Shown one piece after another: positions 8,470 through 15,846 of a DNA stretch of 64,000 nt (positions within the stretch are counted from its first letter, which is position 1; the number at the start of each line of letters is the position of its first letter). This DNA is from Bog-532 sp963742875 (GTDB lineage: Bacteria; Actinomycetota; Actinomycetes; Streptosporangiales; Streptosporangiaceae). The notes beneath the pieces were generated by a model, which was not told the origin of the DNA, made no database searches, and saw only the letters and a list, made by a program, of their open reading frames with translations. The stretch is taken from assembly GCA_963742875.1 (NCBI GenBank), contig CAVUNO010000012.1:124001-188000 (forward strand), in the 5' to 3' direction. The position numbers and the translations under genes were made by a program.

Positions 8470-8729
8470 ATCATGACCACACAAAAAGGCCACAGAAACG
8501 CATTCTGCAAGAGGCCCGGCTGCGTTCTTCTGGGCGTTCCGGGAGCGGCCGGTTACGGTCGGCCGATAGCGGCCCAAGCGCGCAGGTCAGCGTTGGAGTT
8601 CCCCGATAAACCCCACGGACGGCGGCCGACCGGGCAGCGCCCCCGCATCTCACGTCTGACCGCCGCCGTCTGCTTAAGCCCCCACCGGCAGGCCGAAAAG
8701 CGGGGCAATACGGATTTCTTTACCCACCT

Positions 8730-8759
8730 TTGACGGACTTGTATCCATCCGTTTATGCT
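8730..8759 (+). promoter_or_regulatory. Promoter of the LysM/lysozyme-like gene
   Basis: TTGACG (8730-8735) and TATGCT (8754-8759) are separated by 18 bases, a good primary-sigma promoter. It and the following roughly 100-base untranslated leader are conserved in the second gene copy, while flanking sequence is less so. Confidence 0.6.
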
Positions 8760-8864
8760 CACGGCCTGTCAGGCGCTCCGAAGGCTGTTCGCACCAGGCG
8801 ACATCAAAAAGCACCGCGTCCAGCCCTCTCCCGTGAGCGCGCCCAACCCCGGGAAGGAGGCCTT

Positions 8865-9701
8865 TTGGGCCGCCCAGGAAAACCCGCACATATCCGACGT
8901 CCGCACCGACTGGCAATCGCCGCCGCGCCCACGCTGTTCGGCTTGACCGCGGCGCTTAGCTTGTCGGCACAGGCAGCACCCGCGGGTGCAGCAACCGCCT
9001 CGGCTACCGCGCATGACGCTGTGGCCGCCGCCCACACGGACTCCTCGTCCGCCCGCCTGACGTCCGTGGCGCGGAACGCCGCGGCGCACGAGGCGCACGT
9101 GAAAAAGTCCGCCCCGCCGACCCGGTACACCGTCCGCTCGGGTGACTCGCTGGCTGCGATCTCCCAGCGCTTCTACCACAACCCGGACGCGTGGCCGGTG
9201 CTCTACTGGGCCAACCATCACCAGATCCACTGGGCGAACGAAATCAAGACCGGGCAGGTTCTGAACGTCCCGGTCAAGCCCGCGCGGACTCCCAGTCCGC
9301 CCGCGCTTCTCGGGCCCCCCGCGACCCCCGCCCCCGCGCCGGTGCAAGCCAGCGCGGCACCCGTACAGACTGCACGGGTGCAGTCTTACGCGCCGATACA
9401 GGCTGCGCCGGTCCAGACCGCGCCCGTGCAGGCTGCCCCGCAGGCCGCTGCCGCGGCCACCTATTCCGGTAGCGGCTCGTTCCAGTCGTGCGTGATCGCC
9501 CGCGAATCGGGCGGCAGCAGCCAGGTCATGAACTCCAGCGGCCACTACGGCCTCTACCAGTTCAGTGCATCGACCTGGGCTGCTTACGGGGGTTCCTCCT
9601 CGTCGTTCGGCAACGCCAGCGTGGCGCAGCAGAACCAGGTGTTCAACAACGCGATCGCCGCGGGCGGCCAGTCCAACTGGTCGGCCTACGACGGCTGCTG
9701 A
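8865..9701 (+). CDS. Secreted LysM / resuscitation-factor-like muralytic protein
   Basis: Starts at TTG 8865 behind GGAAGGAGG, giving 278 residues. A basic N-terminus and hydrophobic core (LAIAAAPTLFGLTAALSLSA) form a signal peptide. A LysM peptidoglycan-binding domain follows (YTVRSGDSLAAISQRFY, about 90-140), then an Ala/Pro/Val/Gln-rich linker, then a C-terminal lysozyme-like domain with CVIARESGGSSQVMNSSGHY and GLYQFSASTWAAYGG; the Glu of RESGG is the expected catalytic acid. It should cleave peptidoglycan outside the cell during germination or growth. A stem-loop follows. A shortened paralogue lies at 26769. Confidence 0.85.
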   Translation: MGRPGKPAHIRRPHRLAIAAAPTLFGLTAALSLSAQAAPAGAATASATAHDAVAAAHTDSSSARLTSVARNAAAHEAHVKKSAPPTRYTVRSGDSLAAISQRFYHNPDAWPVLYWANHHQIHWANEIKTGQVLNVPVKPARTPSPPALLGPPATPAPAPVQASAAPVQTARVQSYAPIQAAPVQTAPVQAAPQAAAAATYSGSGSFQSCVIARESGGSSQVMNSSGHYGLYQFSASTWAAYGGSSSSFGNASVAQQNQVFNNAIAAGGQSNWSAYDGC

Positions 9702-9753
9702 TCAGCAGCAGGACACCACGGGCGGCCAGTGGAGCCGCCTAGCACATCAATAA

Positions 9754-9796
9754 AGGCAGGCAGGTCGGTGGCGCATGTCCGCTGGCCTGCCTGCCT
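9754..9796 (+). terminator. Stem-loop after the LysM gene
   Basis: AGGCAGGCAGG (9754-9764) pairs with CCTGCCTGCCT (9786-9796), an 11-bp stem 50 bases after the stop codon. There is no U-run, as is common in high-GC actinobacteria. A variant of it follows the second copy. Confidence 0.55.
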
Positions 9797-9824
9797 GCGT
9801 GTCTGCCTGTCCGCCTTTCCCCAG

Positions 9825-9874
9825 GAAGCCGGAAACCACCCCTTACGTCGAAGCCGGAACGCACCCCTTACGTC
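9825..9874. repeat. Two tandem 25-bp repeats
   Basis: Two units beginning GAAGCCGGAA and ending CCCCTTACGTC lie head to tail, differing at two or three bases. The same pair is present (inverted) at 26596-26645. They sit between the lysozyme-like gene and the quinone oxidoreductase start, a position suited to an operator. Confidence 0.6.
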
Positions 9875-9927
9875 CCAGCGATCCCGGGCCTACCGTGGCC
9901 CGAGAGTGTGATCCGAGGGGAGCCGGG

Positions 9928-10100
9928 ATGCGCCGCATCGTGTGCCGGGAGTTCGGCCCGCCGGAACATCTGAGGCTGGAGGTGGTTCCCGATCCAAAAC
10001 CAGGCCCCGGCGAGGTCCTCGCGCTGCTCGACGCGGACATCCCCGGGGGCGTGCAGGACGGCTCCTCGCATGGTGTGCCGCTCGAAAACTCGATTGGGTG
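9928..10100 (+). pseudogene. Zinc-type quinone oxidoreductase, N-terminal stub
   Basis: ATG 9928 after GGGGAGCC opens MRRIVCREFGPPEHLRLEVV followed by PDPKPGPGEVL, the typical start of NADPH:quinone reductases of the zinc-alcohol-dehydrogenase superfamily. Similarity is lost within about 35 codons, before any cofactor motif. Confidence 0.6.
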
Positions 10101-10125
10101 TGTCACCTGCACTGTTGCCGACATG

Positions 10126-10295
10126 ATGGGCGCCGCGCAGTGGTGGTTGGCTTGCTGGATGCTGCCCAAGATCGTCTACCTGCTGACGCGCCGGGTCCTC
10201 GGCCTGGCTGTCCTGGTGTTCCGCGGCCACCGGGCGAAAGATGCCGAGCTGCTCGTGCTCCGGCACGAGAACGCGGTGCTGCGGCGGCACGCCGG
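10126..10295 (+). pseudogene. rve-core transposase, N-terminal fragment
   Basis: The segment MLPKIVYLLTRRVLGLAVLV and DAELLVLRHENAVLRRHA is the leader of the same transposase family seen at 8010. It breaks off at about 10295, exactly where the reverse-strand aldehyde dehydrogenase remnant ends, so its arrival probably truncated that gene. Confidence 0.65.
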
Positions 10296-10735
10296 CGGGT
10301 TCGGTGTTGACCAGCTGGGTGCAGGTCACGTTGTCGGTCGTGGACTTGCGGTCGTAGGTCCGGCAGCCAAGGGTGAGGGCTGGCGTCAAATCCGTTGCAG
10401 AGGCCATGCGGCTGTGCGCGCCGGAACCGTTGACCAGGACCCGGATGACGGGCATCTGCTGCGCGAAGGAGGCCTGCAGTTGCTGGCTGCGGGTGTGGAT
10501 GATCGCGGTGTGGCCGCGACCGCCGTTGCCGAGGATCTGCAGGCACAGCCGGAGGCCGTCGTGCTGGCCGTCGGCGGTGAACAGCGACAGGATCCGGGCA
10601 AGTTTTCCCTGCCGTACGGACCCGGCACGGCCTGGCGGGCCCCCGGGACGACGGGCAGGCGGGTGCCGACCGGAACGGCGATGCCTGCCCGGGTGGTGAT
10701 GGCCGTGCCGGAGGCTGCCGGTATCCGGGTGGGGC
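10296..10735 (-). pseudogene. Acylating aldehyde dehydrogenase, C-terminal remnant
   Basis: From right to left: AGIAVPVGTRLPVVPGARQA, then after a frame change near 10610 LARILSLFTADGQ, GGRGHTAIIHTRS, MPVIRVLVNGSGAHS, DLTPALTLGCRTYDR and NVTCTQLVN. This is the C-terminal part of CoA-acylating aldehyde dehydrogenases (EutE/PduP/SauS-like). The first roughly 300 residues with the catalytic Cys are absent and the 3' end is replaced by a transposase fragment. It follows the class V aminotransferase on the same strand, so it was probably the last gene of that cluster. Confidence 0.65.
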
Positions 10736-10738
10736 GGC

Positions 10739-12322
10739 TCAGGCCCCCAGCGCGTGGGAGGGGATGTCGCGGAAGCCGGCGGCGAATTCCCAGAACCGGT
10801 AGACGTCGGCGAAGGTGGTGACCAGGCCGATCGAGGCGCGCGCCGCTCCGGTGGTTTTCCCGTCGATCACATGGAGGAATTCCTGGTAGCGCAGCCGGTC
10901 TTTGTCCTTGAAGGCGGCCGCCATGTCCTGGGCGGAGTATCCGAGCGCGACCTCGCGGACGCCGGGGTTGCAGTGGCAGCCGCTGCGCAGCGAGATTCCC
11001 GCCCTGTTGGCCCGGCGCTCGGCCCGCACCGAGTCGATGAGCACGCCGGCGGGGTCGAAGAAGTTCATCGCGATCGTCGCGCCGCGGCGGTCGGTGCCGG
11101 CCGGGCCGTAGATGCGCACGACCGGTGCCCCGTTGCTGTGCCGCAGGGCACCGAGTGCGTCCAGCAGCCAGCCGGTCAGGCAGATGACCCCGGTGTGGAT
11201 GGTCTGGATGCCGACCGCGCTGATGTGGTCCAGGCCGATGCCGACGGCCGGGATGCCCAGGTAGTCGACGGTCCCGTCCTCGAAGCCGGCCGGTCCGGGG
11301 GTCAGGTAGAAACCCTCGCCGGGGGCCGCTTCGGCTTGCACCGAGGAGAAGAGGATCGTGCCGCCGGCGTACCACGGGCGGCGCAGCTTGGCCCGCGCCG
11401 GCTTGCGCACCAGCAGGGCCCCGATCCCGGTCGGGTAACCGAAGATCTTGTAAAACGACAGGGATACGTAGTCCGGGTGCCACCGGGACAGGTCCAGCCG
11501 GCTGGTGGGCGCGAAGGCGGCGGCGTCCAGCAGCACGTCGTACCCGGCCGCCTGGGCCTGGGCGATCCAGGTCAGCGGGTGCTGGACGCCGGAGAAGTTG
11601 GACTGGGCCGGGAAAGCGAACAAGCTGCCGGCGGCCGAGCCGGAGCCCCGGCGAGCCAGCCGCCGGCGGCGGGCTGGGGCCGCGGCCTGGAGATGGCGGG
11701 CCAGCGCCTCCTGTGGGACGCGGAGGTCGTCGGGGGTGAGCGGCAGGTAGCTGACCGAGGCGCCTTTGGCCCGGGCGAACTGCCGGATCCCGTTGACCGA
11801 GTTGTGATTGTCGAAGGTCAGCAGGTACCGGCCGCCCGGCCCGAACGGATAGGACTCGCCGACCAGCCGGAGCGCGCCGGTGGCGTTCGGGGTGAAGATG
11901 ACCTCGTACTCCTCGGGTGAGGCCCGGAAGAACTGCAGGATCTGCGCCCGGGTCGCCTCCACCCGGGCGGTCATGTCCAGCGAGGGCACGTTCTGGGAGT
12001 GCGGGTTGCCGAACACCGCGCCGGCCAGCAGGTCCCGGTGGCGGGCCAGCTGGGACTCGGCGTACAGGCCCCCGCCGGTGTAGTCGAGGTAGACGTGGCC
12101 GGTTGCGTCCAGCCGGGTGTAGTCCCTGGCCCGCATGCCGTCCAGCACGGCGGTGCCGGCATAAGCCGGGTAGCGCCGCTCGAAGCCGGCCAGCGCTGCG
12201 CCCATCGCCGTGTTGCCGGCGAGCGCCGCCGCCGGGATCCGGTCATGGGCCGTCATCATGACCGTTGGGTTCCGGTCACGGGTCCTCATCATGACCGTGG
12301 GTGTCCGGTCACGGGTCGTCAT
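10739..12322 (-). CDS. Class V aminotransferase / MoCo-sulfurase-like PLP enzyme
   Basis: ATG 12322 follows GGAAGGGGAG. The 527-residue protein has the cysteine-desulfurase/MOCOS fold: GHVYLDYTGGGLYAESQL, NPHSQN, a PLP-binding SLSFYKIFGYPTGIGALLV with Lys at about residue 280, and a late RSGCHCNPG motif with Cys residues like those in molybdenum-cofactor sulfurases. No MOSC domain is attached. The first 33 residues are three copies of an 11-residue repeat (TRDRxPTVMM). It is on the same strand as the PIG-L/cNMP and TmpA-like genes, suggesting a joint pathway; the substrate is unknown. Confidence 0.8.
   Translation of the reverse strand: MTTRDRTPTVMMRTRDRNPTVMMTAHDRIPAAALAGNTAMGAALAGFERRYPAYAGTAVLDGMRARDYTRLDATGHVYLDYTGGGLYAESQLARHRDLLAGAVFGNPHSQNVPSLDMTARVEATRAQILQFFRASPEEYEVIFTPNATGALRLVGESYPFGPGGRYLLTFDNHNSVNGIRQFARAKGASVSYLPLTPDDLRVPQEALARHLQAAAPARRRRLARRGSGSAAGSLFAFPAQSNFSGVQHPLTWIAQAQAAGYDVLLDAAAFAPTSRLDLSRWHPDYVSLSFYKIFGYPTGIGALLVRKPARAKLRRPWYAGGTILFSSVQAEAAPGEGFYLTPGPAGFEDGTVDYLGIPAVGIGLDHISAVGIQTIHTGVICLTGWLLDALGALRHSNGAPVVRIYGPAGTDRRGATIAMNFFDPAGVLIDSVRAERRANRAGISLRSGCHCNPGVREVALGYSAQDMAAAFKDKDRLRYQEFLHVIDGKTTGAARASIGLVTTFADVYRFWEFAAGFRDIPSHALGA
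12224..12322 (-). repeat. Three 33-bp tandem repeats inside the aminotransferase 5' end
   Basis: The first codons repeat a 33-bp unit (ATG-ACG/AGG-ACC-CGT-GAC-CGG-type) in phase, so each copy adds 11 residues without breaking the frame. Each unit supplies an alternative ATG. Just upstream (about 12349-12435) is a second tandem pair of about 43 bp containing CTGGTCGTCTCGTTGCG. Confidence 0.7.
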
Positions 12323-12486
12323 TATGGCGGCTCCCCTTCCTTGCTCTACTGGTCGTCTCGTTGCGTTTTGTCGTGCCGGGCGTCGCGCCGTAACTGGTCG
12401 TCTCGTTGCGTGTCGTCGTGCCGGGCGTCGCGTCGTCGTGCCGGGCATCCTTTTGCTACGGGGTCGCCGCCACGCCGCCAGTCCGG

Positions 12487-13989
12487 CTATCGGGCCGCTA
12501 GCGGCACGGTCAGCGCTGGCTCAAGCACGGGCACCTCGTCCGGATGGACGGCCCGGCCGGCAGGCACGGCCACGAAGTATTCGCAGCCGAAGATCTCCTG
12601 CAGCAGGAACTCCGGGAACATGCCCGGCTCCAGCGGGAACTGGCTGCGGTAGGCGGAAAGGGCGCCGACCTTGCGCATGACCTGTCCGGACACGTCGCAG
12701 CAGACGACGCCCTGGCCTGCCCGCACGCTTTCGGCCGCCGGGGACGCGTCCGCCCGCGCGCCGGGCAGGGCAGCGGCCAGGCGGGCTCCCGGACCCCGGC
12801 CAGCGAACTTGGCCGGCGGTGCCGCGGACAGCACCAGGCAGGTGAGGCTGCCGGCCGCAACCACGTCGGCGTTGCGGTGCCGGTGCCCGAAGAACTGTCC
12901 CACCCCGAGCCGGGCGGGCCGCTCGCGGCCGCCGCTGCTCTCTTTCCACACCTCCGCTTCACCCGACAAGATCAAGAACAGCCCGGCGGCCGCCTCGCCC
13001 TGCTCCACGACGCACGAACCCGGCGGGTACCAGCGGACCTGGAGGTGGTCGCGGATGTGGCCCATGGTGCGGGCCGCCTCGGCCAGCAGGAGGAGAGCGT
13101 GGGCAAAGGCAGGCGTCCCGGCGAAGCGGTCCGGCTGGCTGGTCAGCCAGGCCGCCAGCCGCTCCATGATCAGCAGGTCGCCCGGCGGGAAGCACCGGTA
13201 ATGGAGCCGGGGCGGCCGGCGCAGCGGCCGGGTGACCGTCCGGCCCGGGCGGTGCTCGGGGCCGGCGGCCCGCTGGCAGGCCGCCGTGGTCACCGCGCTG
13301 ATCGTGATGTGGTCGGGATGGCCGTAGCCGCCGTCGGGACCGAACGTGATGACAACGTCCGGCCGGAACTCGCAGATGACCTCGGCTACCTCGTCCACCA
13401 GGGCCGGGAACCCGGCGTCGGCCAGGGTGCCGTCAACGTGGTCCAGGCAGCGCACCTTCGTGACGCCGAGGCGCTCGCACGCCAGGCGCAGCTCGGCCTC
13501 CCGGACAGCGGCGATCGTCCGCCGGGTACCGGCGGCAGCGTCGCGGATCTGGCCCGCCTGGCCCCGCGTCGCCGATACCACCATGATCTCCGCACCCTGT
13601 TCGGCATAGCGGGCGAACGTGCCCCCAGCGCAGAACGTCTCGTCGTCAGGATGGGCGAAAACACCAAGCAGGCGGCAGCGGCCTGTCGGCGGCACGCCGT
13701 CATCGAGCAGGCCCCGCCCCGCGGGGCGGGGCCGGGCGGGGCGCGCCCCGCCCGGTGAGGGCTCGCGGACCAGGCCTTGAGCCCCGGTGTCGCCAGTCAA
13801 CCGGTCAACCGTCCCGATGAGGGCTGCCGGAGCCGGGCTCTGGTACAACTCGGGCACCTTGCCGTCCATGGCGGGCCCGGAGACGGGCTGGCCGGAAGGG
13901 ATTGTCCTCGGGGCGGTCCTGTCCGCTGCGACGCCGCCGTCTGACCGCTTTGCTTTAGTTCGGTGACGATGCTGCGCCTGCGGAATCAT
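12487..13989 (-). CDS. PIG-L/LmbE deacetylase fused to a cyclic-nucleotide-binding domain
   Basis: ATG 13989 follows GGAAGGAG; 500 residues. After a roughly 90-residue N-terminal leader, a PIG-L deacetylase domain carries the zinc motifs VFAHPDDE and GHPDH (in GGYGHPDHITISAV). The second half is a cNMP-binding-type domain (WYPPGSCVVEQGEAAAGLFL, LSGEAEVWK, LGVGQFFG). Such deacetylases cleave N-acetyl groups from sugar conjugates (mycothiol, teicoplanin and GlcNAc-PI pathways). The fusion suggests ligand-gated or membrane-potential-linked control, which is inference. Its first 30 residues resemble the leader of the next upstream gene. Confidence 0.8.
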   Translation of the reverse strand: MIPQAQHRHRTKAKRSDGGVAADRTAPRTIPSGQPVSGPAMDGKVPELYQSPAPAALIGTVDRLTGDTGAQGLVREPSPGGARPARPRPAGRGLLDDGVPPTGRCRLLGVFAHPDDETFCAGGTFARYAEQGAEIMVVSATRGQAGQIRDAAAGTRRTIAAVREAELRLACERLGVTKVRCLDHVDGTLADAGFPALVDEVAEVICEFRPDVVITFGPDGGYGHPDHITISAVTTAACQRAAGPEHRPGRTVTRPLRRPPRLHYRCFPPGDLLIMERLAAWLTSQPDRFAGTPAFAHALLLLAEAARTMGHIRDHLQVRWYPPGSCVVEQGEAAAGLFLILSGEAEVWKESSGGRERPARLGVGQFFGHRHRNADVVAAGSLTCLVLSAAPPAKFAGRGPGARLAAALPGARADASPAAESVRAGQGVVCCDVSGQVMRKVGALSAYRSQFPLEPGMFPEFLLQEIFGCEYFVAVPAGRAVHPDEVPVLEPALTVPLAAR

Positions 13990-14002
13990 GGTGTTGCTCC
14001 TT

Positions 14003-14145
14003 CCGTGGGAAATTGATATCCGGGCGGCCGGCTCCCGGTGACCGGCCGGGCGATGACGTTGTTCAGGCACCCGGGACTGTCGCGCCGGGCGATAACAGGC
14101 TCACACCCGGAACGGTGCGATAACCAGCGCAGCCACTCTGACCTC
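14003..14145 (-). promoter_or_regulatory. Duplicated upstream region of the PIG-L gene
   Basis: About 140 bases before the PIG-L gene match the region before the TmpA-like gene at 15558-15705, including CCGGTCACCGGGAGCC, GCACCCGGGACTGTCGCGCC and CGATAACAGGCTCACACCCG. Similarity continues into both coding regions for about 30 codons. It probably contains the promoter of each gene. Confidence 0.6.
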
Positions 14146-14196
14146 GAGCCGCCGCACGGTTCCTCCGGCGGCCCACGCGGCATACGGCGCCGCGCG

Positions 14197-15546
14197 TCAC
14201 GAGTCCCAGATCGGGCCGAACGCGGGCACGCCAAGCCGCTCTAAGCCGTTCACTAGTCTCCGGGTTGTGGTCTTGTTGCTGACCACCTGCGCCGCCTCGG
14301 CCGCGAAGTCACGGCACACGTCGTGGGCCGTCCGCAGCAGGTCGGGCTTGCCGTGCTCGGTGGTGTCCCAGATGAGGGCATCGGGACGTGCGGCCAGTAT
14401 CTCGTCGACGAGTGCGTCGCCGTAGGTGGTGCGCGGGCTGCGAGCGGACCAGACCAGCCGGCCCGGCACGCGCGAGCTCAGGATCTGCCCAAGCACCGGG
14501 CCGATGCCGCTGCCGGTCGCGACGTAGACGACACGGCGGTACATGACCTCGATCGCCGCCATCGGTGCGTGGGTGGGAACGCCGCGAACCCACAGGTGCG
14601 ACGGCGGATCGTCGATGAACCGGGACGTCCAATCGCCTGCTCGGGAGACCAGCAGCCGGTACCCGGATCGGCCGGGGGTGCTCACCGTCGCGAAAGCGTG
14701 CCACTCCCGCAGCAGGCTGGGGCTGATGCCGACCGCTGACACATGCTTCGGCGTGACGCCGTAATCCAGATGCACGATCGCGGCATGCGCGGACGGACGC
14801 TCCACGGTCACCGGCACGCGGCGCAGCGTCAGCCACGGCCAGGCGATGCTCGCCGTGATCAGCCCGAGCACCCAGATCTGCCACGCGCCCAGGTCCCCGT
14901 GCCTCAGGTGCACGGTCAAGGCCCACAACAATCCGGCCGATGTCCAGCCGCCAAAGCGATGGGTCAGCTCGAACACGTCGTGAACCCGTGCGCGGACCGG
15001 CGGCAGCGCGCCCACCACAACGACGATCATCAGCGTCACCACGCTCATGGCCAGCGCGAAGGTCGTGAGATCCACGGCTGCGGGCAGGCTGGCGCGCGCG
15101 ATCGCGGCGACCACGGTGACCGCACCCAGCCAGGCGGTGCCGGCCAGCGCCGCCCCCACGTGCAGACCGCCGATATGGTTGATCTTCGAGACCATCCAGC
15201 GCAGTCGCAGCGGCCAGCGACTCGAGCCGCGGCCGGCCACGGCGAAGATTGCGTTGAGGACGTGCTGCTGGCGGATCAGCACCGCGATCGCGAAGTTCAC
15301 GACGATCAGGTCCGCCAGGCCTGACAGCGCGCTCCCGCCGGCGATATGCCAGTCCCCGCGTGCCAGGTGCCGCGCCAGCAACGCGCCGTTGACGAGCAGA
15401 ACGAGGGCGATCAGCCGGTGGTAATGCATGAAACGAGGATGTTTGAATGCACGGAAGAAAGGGCTCGGGACGGTCCTGTCCGATGCGATGCCGCCGTGTG
15501 ATTGCTTCACGTCAGTTCGGTGACGAAGCTGCGCCTGCGCGATCAT
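14197..15546 (-). CDS. TmpA-like membrane flavoprotein oxidoreductase
   Basis: ATG 15546; 449 residues. After a 30-residue leader (MIAQAQLRHRTDVKQSHGG) come about five to six membrane segments (residues 45-230) with conserved His in MHYHRL, INHIGGLHVG and VFELTHRFGG, a layout like ferric-reductase transmembrane proteins. The C-terminal half resembles a ferredoxin-reductase-type FAD/NAD(P) domain, with VYVATGSGIGPVLGQIL and IWDTTEHGKPDLL. It is closest in my judgement to the fungal TmpA family, implying transmembrane electron transfer. No heme or flavin is proven by sequence alone. Confidence 0.7.
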   Translation of the reverse strand: MIAQAQLRHRTDVKQSHGGIASDRTVPSPFFRAFKHPRFMHYHRLIALVLLVNGALLARHLARGDWHIAGGSALSGLADLIVVNFAIAVLIRQQHVLNAIFAVAGRGSSRWPLRLRWMVSKINHIGGLHVGAALAGTAWLGAVTVVAAIARASLPAAVDLTTFALAMSVVTLMIVVVVGALPPVRARVHDVFELTHRFGGWTSAGLLWALTVHLRHGDLGAWQIWVLGLITASIAWPWLTLRRVPVTVERPSAHAAIVHLDYGVTPKHVSAVGISPSLLREWHAFATVSTPGRSGYRLLVSRAGDWTSRFIDDPPSHLWVRGVPTHAPMAAIEVMYRRVVYVATGSGIGPVLGQILSSRVPGRLVWSARSPRTTYGDALVDEILAARPDALIWDTTEHGKPDLLRTAHDVCRDFAAEAAQVVSNKTTTRRLVNGLERLGVPAFGPIWDS

Positions 15547-15557
15547 GGTGTTGCCCC

Positions 15558-15705
15558 TTCTGTGGCCAGTTGACGTCCGGGCGTTCGGTGACCGGCTCCC
15601 GGTGACCGGCCGGGCCATGACGTTGTTCAGGCACCCGGGACTGTCGCGCCGGGCGATAAAAGGCTCACACCCGGTAACGGCGCGGTGACAGCGCAGTCAC
15701 TCTGC
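15558..15705 (-). promoter_or_regulatory. Duplicated upstream region of the TmpA-like gene
   Basis: Partner of 14003-14145 with most bases unchanged. The two copies differ mainly at scattered single positions, so the duplication is not brand new. It places both genes under the same kind of promoter instead of a shared transcript. Confidence 0.6.
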
Positions 15706-15801
15706 GCCGGGTGATCGCGCACGAGCGCGGAGGCGGCTGCTAGGGCCGTGCCGCGCCGCCGGGCGAGCAGAACTCGTCGCCGCACTCCGCCAGCCCCGGT
15801 G

Positions 15802-15834
15802 TCGCCCTTGGAGCCAGATCGGCTCCAAGGGCGA
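15802..15834 (-). terminator. Stem-loop after the peroxiredoxin gene
   Basis: TCGCCCTTGGAGCC (15802-15815) pairs perfectly with GGCTCCAAGGGCGA (15821-15834). It lies just downstream of the peroxiredoxin stop codon at 15847 and has no U-run. Confidence 0.6.
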
Positions 15835-15846
15835 GCACCTGCTCGG

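Noticed and set aside
8470..8864. A c-di-AMP (ydaO) riboswitch before the lysozyme-like gene
   Set aside because: Expected from relatives of rpfA, but I could not match the conserved sequence blocks by eye; left as a test under findings.
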